A DNA stretch of 11,014 nucleotides from an uncultured Arcobacter sp. (GTDB taxonomy: Bacteria; Campylobacterota; Campylobacteria; Campylobacterales; Arcobacteraceae), in the NCBI GenBank assembly GCA_937860115.1, contig CALMBI010000192.1:1-11014 (forward strand). The letters run 5' to 3'. The notes below the pieces were generated by a model. It worked only from the letters and a program-made list of their open reading frames with translations, had not been told where the DNA came from and searched no databases. This document shows, piece by piece, positions 7,299-11,014 of the stretch. The translations under genes were made by a program, and so were the position numbers. The stretch's first letter is position 1, and each line of letters begins with the position of its first letter.

Positions 7299-8201
7299 TT
7301 ATACAAATTCATCACTAGCTACTTGTGCTAATTCCCAAAATAATCTATGAAGTAATTTTTTATCATTTATTTTAGATTCAAGCTCTTCATAACTTGCATT
7401 ATGCTCTTCAATGTATCTAAAAAGCATTACAATCGCTTTAGCTTTATCTTTTTGATAATCTTTTGAATTAAAAATTGCTTTTACAATCTTTTCATCAAAA
7501 ATCTGAGTTTTTCTTAGAATACTAATATCATTTTCAACAGAATATGCTACAAATGTTGTATCCCCTTTAAAATTCTCACATAATCCATCAAAACATCCAA
7601 GTTTACTAACAAATCTTTTATCCTTTAAAAGTTCTGGATTCATATATCGTAACACTTTATGCCTAACTTCATCTTCATAGATAAGATTAATCATATCAAT
7701 CAAAAAATATCTATTATTTTGCAGATTTTTAGAGTATCGTAGATTTTCAATATTTCTCATCGTTGCTAATGCAGAGATCTCTATATCATTTTGTAATTCT
7801 TCACTCATAAATTTTAATATTGGCTCATTGTGAGGAAATTTATCTGTTTCAAATTTTGCTGCAATTACTGCTAGATTTCTATTTCTTTTTAATTCATCAC
7901 TCAAATAAAGATAAGTTCTATTGTATTTGACTATTGCTTTTGATGCAAAATCGTAATCATTTAAAATTGCTTTATCTGTATTTTTTAAGATATCATCACC
8001 CATATTGTATCTTTTTAGTTGATGATTCCACATATCTTTCTTTGCATAATTTACTTGAGATACAACTTGAGCCGTGATCCCCATCAAAGAAAGTACAATA
8101 TGTTTATTATGATAATAATCAAGATCTATAGCACTTAATAATAAACGCTTCTCTTGCCAATAACTCACTTTTGCAAAAATAGAATCAATTGTATTTTTCA
8201 T
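7299..8201 (-). CDS. Uncharacterised helical-repeat protein with DUF4116-like repeats
   Basis: A 300-aa protein of unknown function, probably cytoplasmic, with no signal peptide or membrane segment. It is rich in Lys, Asn, Asp and Leu and appears all-helical. Residues 82-116 (DYDFASKAIVKYNRTYLYLS, then DELKRNRNLAVIAAK) fit DUF4116, in which units of about 45-50 residues pair an 'A-x-K-x-x-x-x-L' helix with 'eLkxDxeivlaAv'. Weaker copies of the second half are FMSEELQNDIEISALAT (131-147), PELLKDKRFVSKLG (189-202) and QIFDEKIVKAIF (233-244). Such arrays usually bind proteins, but no partner can be inferred. The ATG has no Shine-Dalgarno and no better in-frame start lies downstream until Met40; an in-frame stop closes the frame shortly upstream. 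It sits 33 bp after comF and 23 bp before hisH. No catalytic motif is visible. The DUF4116 call comes from pattern recall. Confidence 0.7.
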   Translation of the reverse strand: MKNTIDSIFAKVSYWQEKRLLLSAIDLDYYHNKHIVLSLMGITAQVVSQVNYAKKDMWNHQLKRYNMGDDILKNTDKAILNDYDFASKAIVKYNRTYLYLSDELKRNRNLAVIAAKFETDKFPHNEPILKFMSEELQNDIEISALATMRNIENLRYSKNLQNNRYFLIDMINLIYEDEVRHKVLRYMNPELLKDKRFVSKLGCFDGLCENFKGDTTFVAYSVENDISILRKTQIFDEKIVKAIFNSKDYQKDKAKAIVMLFRYIEEHNASYEELESKINDKKLLHRLFWELAQVASDEFV

Positions 8202-8234
8202 ATTATAAGAATAACATATAACGAATTAAAAGAT

Positions 8235-8810
8235 CTAAAACTTCGCATCACCAAGAGTCAAAGCAAACAATACTTCATTATTAGATTTTTGGATAACTTT
8301 TTTTGCTTCGAGTATAGTAAGACCTGTCGTGACAAGATCATCTATTAAAATCACTTCACTATTGATTTTTGGTAAAAAACGAAAATCCCTAGGATTATTT
8401 TTTCGAAATTCCAAACTTTTGCCAGCATATTTTATTTTATTGTGAGCATGCAACAGATTGTATTGAACATCTATATTTTTAGTTGTTGAAAGCGTTTTTG
8501 CTAAAATTGCTGTATGAGAAAAATCATGATTAACATGATCATCGATTGGTAAAGCGGTAACTAGATGTGGAAAATCAAAATTTTCGGCAAATTTTTTAAA
8601 ACTATTATTGGCTAATATTTGAAAAACTTTATCACCATAAAATTGGTATTTTGTATTTAAGAGATCTTTGATCGCATCGTATTCATAAAAGCTATATACA
8701 AAAAAATCTTTTTCCAATTCTCTTTTGTTAAATATCGGTTGAAGATGATTTTTTTGACATTTTTGACAAATAATTTCAAATGATAATTGTTCACAACTTA
8801 GACATCTCAT
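8235..8810 (-). CDS. ComF-family protein (phosphoribosyltransferase-like, natural transformation)
   Basis: ComF-family proteins are needed for DNA uptake in several naturally competent bacteria and are thought to act on incoming single strands in the cytoplasm. At 191 aa this one is slightly short. Two CxxC pairs at the N-terminus (C3, C6, C15, C18) form the usual zinc ribbon. ALPIDDHVNHDFSHTAILA (86-104) stands where the family has P-x-x-x-x-x-x-x-R-G-F-N-Q, so the RGFNQ motif is degenerate. YAGKSLEFRKNNPRDF (128-143) matches the q-x-x-l-x-x-x-x-R-x-x-N conserved stretch. VILIDDLVTTGLT (153-165) is the PRPP-binding loop of type I phosphoribosyltransferases. The start has no ribosome site, and a TATAAT box sits so close that the mRNA may be leaderless. 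It heads the group leading to the DUF4116-like gene and hisH, and is divergent from mscS. The Campylobacter jejuni relative is called ctsW. Confidence 0.85.
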   Translation of the reverse strand: MRCLSCEQLSFEIICQKCQKNHLQPIFNKRELEKDFFVYSFYEYDAIKDLLNTKYQFYGDKVFQILANNSFKKFAENFDFPHLVTALPIDDHVNHDFSHTAILAKTLSTTKNIDVQYNLLHAHNKIKYAGKSLEFRKNNPRDFRFLPKINSEVILIDDLVTTGLTILEAKKVIQKSNNEVLFALTLGDAKF

Positions 8811-8815
8811 AAAGG

Positions 8816-8821
8816 ATTATA
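8816..8821 (-). promoter_or_regulatory. Candidate -10 box of comF giving a leaderless mRNA
   Basis: The minus strand reads TATAAT here, and the comF ATG begins five bases later, at 8810. Transcription normally starts about 6-8 bases after the -10, which puts the first base on or next to the A of the ATG. No Shine-Dalgarno precedes the ATG, which fits a leaderless transcript. Other Met starts are absent from the N-terminal zinc-ribbon region. Confidence 0.5.
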
Positions 8822-8832
8822 TGATATTTTCC

Positions 8833-8859
8833 TATAATAACAAAACAAATTTTAAGGAG
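8833..8859 (+). promoter_or_regulatory. Promoter -10 and ribosome binding site of mscS
   Basis: TATAAT at 8833-8838 would start a transcript near 8845. AAGGAG at 8854-8859 lies five bases before the mscS ATG at 8865. The box is only 11 bases from the opposed comF -10 (8816-8821), so RNA polymerase probably cannot occupy both promoters at once. Confidence 0.65.
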
Positions 8860-8864
8860 CATTC

Positions 8865-9665
8865 ATGAACATAACAATGGAGATGGTTACTCAATACACT
8901 ATACAAATACTCATTGGCTTGGTCATTTTTTATGTAGGTAAAAAAATTGCAAGGATCATAACTGATATTATTATTAAAGGGCTGGATAAAACACCAAACT
9001 TTGACAAAACACTAGGTAAATTTTTCTCAAGTGTTATATATGGAATTTTACTTATCGTTGTAGCACTCGCTGCACTCGCTCAAATGGGAGTACAAACAAC
9101 CTCTTTTATTGCAGTACTTGGAGCAGTTGGCTTAGCTATAGGTTTGGCATTTAAAGATTCATTATCAAATATAAGTAGTGGAATTATGATCATTTTATTT
9201 CAACCAATTAGAATTGATGAATTTGTTGAAGCTGCTGGTGTTTCTGGTATAGTTGAAGAGATCAATATTTTTCATACTGTTATGAAAACACCAGATAATA
9301 AAATGATCATACTTGGAAACTCAAGCATCATCAATAGTAACATCATAAACTATTCAAGAAAAGAGACAAGGAGAGTTGATTTTGTATTTGGCATCAGTTA
9401 TAGTGATAATATACAAGTTGCAAAAGATACTATTCTAGAAGTGCTCAATAGTGATGAAAGAGTATTATTAGAACCAGATCTTCCATTTGTAGCAGTAAAA
9501 GAACTTGCAGATAGCTCAATCAATCTTGTTGCTAGAGTTTGGGTAAAAAGTGATGATTATTGGAAAGTAAACTTTGATATGATCGAAAAAGTAAAAATTA
9601 GATTTGATCAAGTTGGTATTACAATACCATTCCCTCAAGTAGAGATGAATACAAAAGCACACTAA
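8865..9665 (+). CDS. mscS: Small-conductance mechanosensitive channel, MscS family
   Basis: An inner-membrane channel that opens under membrane tension and releases solutes during hypo-osmotic shock. At 266 aa it is near E. coli MscS (286) and so is the minimal three-TM form: TM1 about 10-30, TM2 about 54-74, TM3 about 79-111. TM3 carries the pore-lining Gly/Ala pattern AVLGAVGLAIGLAFKDSLSN (83-102), followed by IMIILFQPIRIDEFVE (107-122) of the beta-domain. The cytoplasmic vestibule follows, with ILGNSSIINSNIINYS (149-164) and the family's closing GITIPFPQ (251-258). It is the only plus-strand gene here and has its own promoter and ribosome site. Its stop overlaps the stop of the convergent RimB-like gene. 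A strong hairpin covers the end. The gene is intact and the family is clear; which osmolytes pass, and whether it is the main channel of the cell, is not visible. Confidence 0.93.
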   Translation: MNITMEMVTQYTIQILIGLVIFYVGKKIARIITDIIIKGLDKTPNFDKTLGKFFSSVIYGILLIVVALAALAQMGVQTTSFIAVLGAVGLAIGLAFKDSLSNISSGIMIILFQPIRIDEFVEAAGVSGIVEEINIFHTVMKTPDNKMIILGNSSIINSNIINYSRKETRRVDFVFGISYSDNIQVAKDTILEVLNSDERVLLEPDLPFVAVKELADSSINLVARVWVKSDDYWKVNFDMIEKVKIRFDQVGITIPFPQVEMNTKAH

Positions 9666-9676
9666 GCTTTTGTATT
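9648..9676. terminator. Hairpin terminator shared by convergent mscS and the RimB-like gene
   Basis: A perfect 11-bp inverted repeat, AATACAAAAGC (9648-9658) and GCTTTTGTATT (9666-9676), with a 7-base loop containing both stop codons. On the plus strand it is followed by TTCTTTTGTT, a U-rich tail fitting an intrinsic terminator for mscS. On the minus strand the tail (CATCTCTACTTG) is not U-rich, so termination for the RimB-like transcript is less certain. Confidence 0.75.
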
Positions 9677-10090
9677 TTCTTTTGTTACATACTCCAAAGA
9701 AACATCCACTAAAAATCTACCAGAAATAAATTTTCTACCAATAAGCATAGGATATCTCATATCTGCTCTATTTGTTAAAGAGATTATAGTTTTATATCTT
9801 TTACCCATGAAATTTACATATAATTTTACAGATGGTCTTAGCTGTACCTGACCGTTTGAGCTTTTAACTTTTTTGATTTTATAAATTGGAAGTGTGATTC
9901 GTTTTCCATGATAAGCTTCATGAATCTCATCAAGCAGTGTGAAGTGAACATTGTTTTGATCATCTATCTCTATATCGTCACAATGTAGTGCATTTGAATC
10001 TGCCCCTGTATCAACTTTGGCATCAAGATCAAAAAGAGCAAGATCTATAATAGAGATCAGCTCCTTTCGACCGATAATCTTTTTATCCAT
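9662..10090 (-). CDS. RimB-like retropepsin-type protease (ATP-dependent zinc protease family)
   Basis: A 142-aa single-domain protein of the family once called 'ATP-dependent zinc protease' (COG4067), now viewed as retropepsin-like aspartic peptidases. AKVDTGADSNALHC (24-37) holds the catalytic D27-T28-G29 motif, one copy, so a dimer would be needed for an active site as in retroviral proteases. SLTNRADMRYPMLIGRKFI (104-122) is the other family signature, with the G-R-K/R flap-end segment. In Pseudomonas a relative, RimB, works with the RimK ligase on glutamate tails of ribosomal protein S6. No rimK is in this window, so that role is inference. The gene starts 2 bp after the prs stop with no Shine-Dalgarno, so it is probably translated by coupling to prs. 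Its last codons form one arm of the hairpin shared with mscS. It could instead process another substrate. Confidence 0.85.
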   Translation of the reverse strand: MDKKIIGRKELISIIDLALFDLDAKVDTGADSNALHCDDIEIDDQNNVHFTLLDEIHEAYHGKRITLPIYKIKKVKSSNGQVQLRPSVKLYVNFMGKRYKTIISLTNRADMRYPMLIGRKFISGRFLVDVSLEYVTKENTKA

Positions 10091-10092
10091 GT

Positions 10093-11014
10093 TTAGATAA
10101 AAATACTTTGGATTGACTCATTTGTGTAGATTCTTCCGATTGCTTTGGCTGTAATCTCAGCAGCACTAAGAACAGTTACCTTTGGATGAGATTTTTGAGG
10201 AATTGTATCTGTTACGATAAGTTCATCAAGAGCTTCACTTTGCAGTCTTTCAAATGCTGGACCACTTAAAACTCCATGAGTACAACAAGCCATAACACTT
10301 GTAGCTCCTTTTGATTTAAGTACTTCAGCTGCTTTGACTAAAGTTCCAGCAGTATCAACCATATCATCTAATATGATTACATCTTTCCCTTCAACATCTC
10401 CAATAATATTCATTACTTCAGAAACATTTGCTTTTTCTCTTTTTTTATCAACAATCACTAAATCGTATCCGAGTTTTTCTGCATAAGTTCTAGCACGTGC
10501 AACTCCACCAACATCTGGAGATGCTATGATTGGATTTGGAAGATTTTTATTTTTAATATATTCAACAAATAAAGATGCACCCACAAGATGATCCACAGGA
10601 ATATTGAAAAATCCTTGAATTTGTGCAGCATGAAGATCTATCGTAATAACTCTTTTTACTCCAGCTGTTTCAAGCATATCTGCTACGAGTTTTGCACTAA
10701 TTGGAACCCTTGGGGCTGCTTTTCTATCTTGTCTTGCATATCCAAAATATGGGATAACCGCATTGATAGTCCCTGCACTACTTCTTTTTAATGCATCTAC
10801 AATAATTAAAAGCTCCATAAGATTATCATTTGCAGGAGCACAAGTTGGCTGAATTATAAATACATCTTGTCCTCTTACTGTTTCAGTAATATTAACATTG
10901 ATCTCACCATCACTAAATCTATTTACTTGAACTTCTGCTAACTCTTTTCCTAAAAAATCAGCTACTTTTTTTGCGAACTCTTTATTTGCTGTTCCACTTA
11001 TTAATTTATATCCA
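10093..11014 (-). CDS. prs: Ribose-phosphate pyrophosphokinase (PRPP synthase), start beyond window edge
   Basis: Makes PRPP from ribose 5-phosphate and ATP, the precursor for purines, pyrimidines, NAD, histidine and tryptophan. The frame is open to the right edge: 306 residues are visible, beginning GYKLISGTANKEFAKKV, and only the first few residues are missing by comparison with the usual 309-320 aa. An internal ATG at 10816-10818 is not the start. RFSDGEINVNITETVRGQDV is the N-terminal ATP-site region. PYFGYARQDRK carries the nucleotide-binding Arg/Gln. IDLHAAQIQGFF has the metal-binding His. KKREKANVSEVMNIIGDVEG is the catalytic flexible loop with its Lys and Arg. VIILDDMVDTAGTLVKAA is the PRPP/ribose-5-phosphate loop. 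The regulatory-site segment GPAFERL is present, so this is a class I enzyme, expected to need Mg and phosphate and to be inhibited by ADP. The RimB-like gene follows after 2 bp and is probably in the same transcript. Confidence 0.97.
   Translation of the reverse strand, partial: GYKLISGTANKEFAKKVADFLGKELAEVQVNRFSDGEINVNITETVRGQDVFIIQPTCAPANDNLMELLIIVDALKRSSAGTINAVIPYFGYARQDRKAAPRVPISAKLVADMLETAGVKRVITIDLHAAQIQGFFNIPVDHLVGASLFVEYIKNKNLPNPIIASPDVGGVARARTYAEKLGYDLVIVDKKREKANVSEVMNIIGDVEGKDVIILDDMVDTAGTLVKAAEVLKSKGATSVMACCTHGVLSGPAFERLQSEALDELIVTDTIPQKSHPKVTVLSAAEITAKAIGRIYTNESIQSIFI

Noticed and set aside
8202..8207. TATAAT on the minus strand directly abutting the ATG of the DUF4116-like gene.
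   Set aside because: A promoter here would start transcription inside the coding region, after the ATG. The next in-frame Met is residue 40. The box is probably chance in AT-rich DNA, and the gene is more likely read from the comF promoter.
8209..8223. A tiny minus-strand reading frame (M-L-F-L-stop) just before the DUF4116-like gene as a leader peptide.
   Set aside because: It has no ribosome site, no run of a regulatory amino acid and no following attenuator stem.
10093..10818. A 241-residue open frame starting at an internal ATG as a separate gene.
   Set aside because: The same frame continues to the right edge with clear PRPP synthase N-terminal sequence (GYKLISGTAN, RFSDGEINV), so the ATG is internal.
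1..11014. CRISPR array, insertion sequence, prophage or defence island.
   Set aside because: No regularly spaced repeats, transposase, integrase, terminal inverted repeats or defence-type domains were seen. All genes have housekeeping or common accessory families with similar AT-rich composition.

Overview
The window is AT-rich, tightly packed DNA. Its protein sequences look like Campylobacterota (the former epsilonproteobacteria). Pointers to this are the short Sua5/YrdC-type protein directly after carB, a single LolC/E-type permease following hisA, a compact ComF-like protein, and A/T-rich leaders with TATAAT -10 boxes but no convincing -35 boxes. I cannot assign a genus from the sequence alone. 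It looks like ordinary chromosomal housekeeping DNA. I see no tRNA, rRNA, CRISPR array, insertion sequence, prophage gene or toxin-antitoxin pair, and no stretch over 300 bases without a gene.

All genes but one lie on the minus strand, so transcription runs from high to low coordinates. From the right edge, prs (PRPP synthase, lacking only its first few codons) is followed after 2 bp by a RimB-like retropepsin. That gene converges on, and overlaps by 4 bp, the plus-strand small mechanosensitive channel mscS. A hairpin spans both stop codons. mscS is divergent from comF, with a 54-bp spacer between them holding two opposed TATAAT boxes.

On the minus strand comF, a DUF4116-like helical-repeat protein of unknown function, and hisH (GTG start) form one closely spaced run. 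A 176-bp extremely AT-rich spacer with an extended -10 promoter follows. Next come a TIGR01777-type NAD(P)-dependent epimerase/oxidoreductase, hisA and a lolC/E-type permease, the last two overlapping by 11 bp. After a hairpin and a new promoter come carB and the start of a Sua5/YrdC-like gene, which is cut by the left edge.

Functionally the window mixes nucleotide and amino-acid precursor supply (prs makes PRPP, which feeds histidine and pyrimidine synthesis; hisH and hisA; carB makes carbamoyl phosphate for pyrimidines and arginine) with envelope functions (the Lol-type permease and MscS), DNA uptake (comF) and possible protein-tail processing (rimB-like). PRPP is a common thread: Prs makes it, histidine synthesis consumes it, and ComF carries a phosphoribosyltransferase-type PRPP loop. 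That link is context only.

I found no strong case for a new multi-gene system. The most interesting points are the convergent mscS/rimB-like pair whose C-termini are both encoded by the arms of one hairpin, the apparently leaderless comF promoter, and the uncharacterised repeat protein between comF and hisH.
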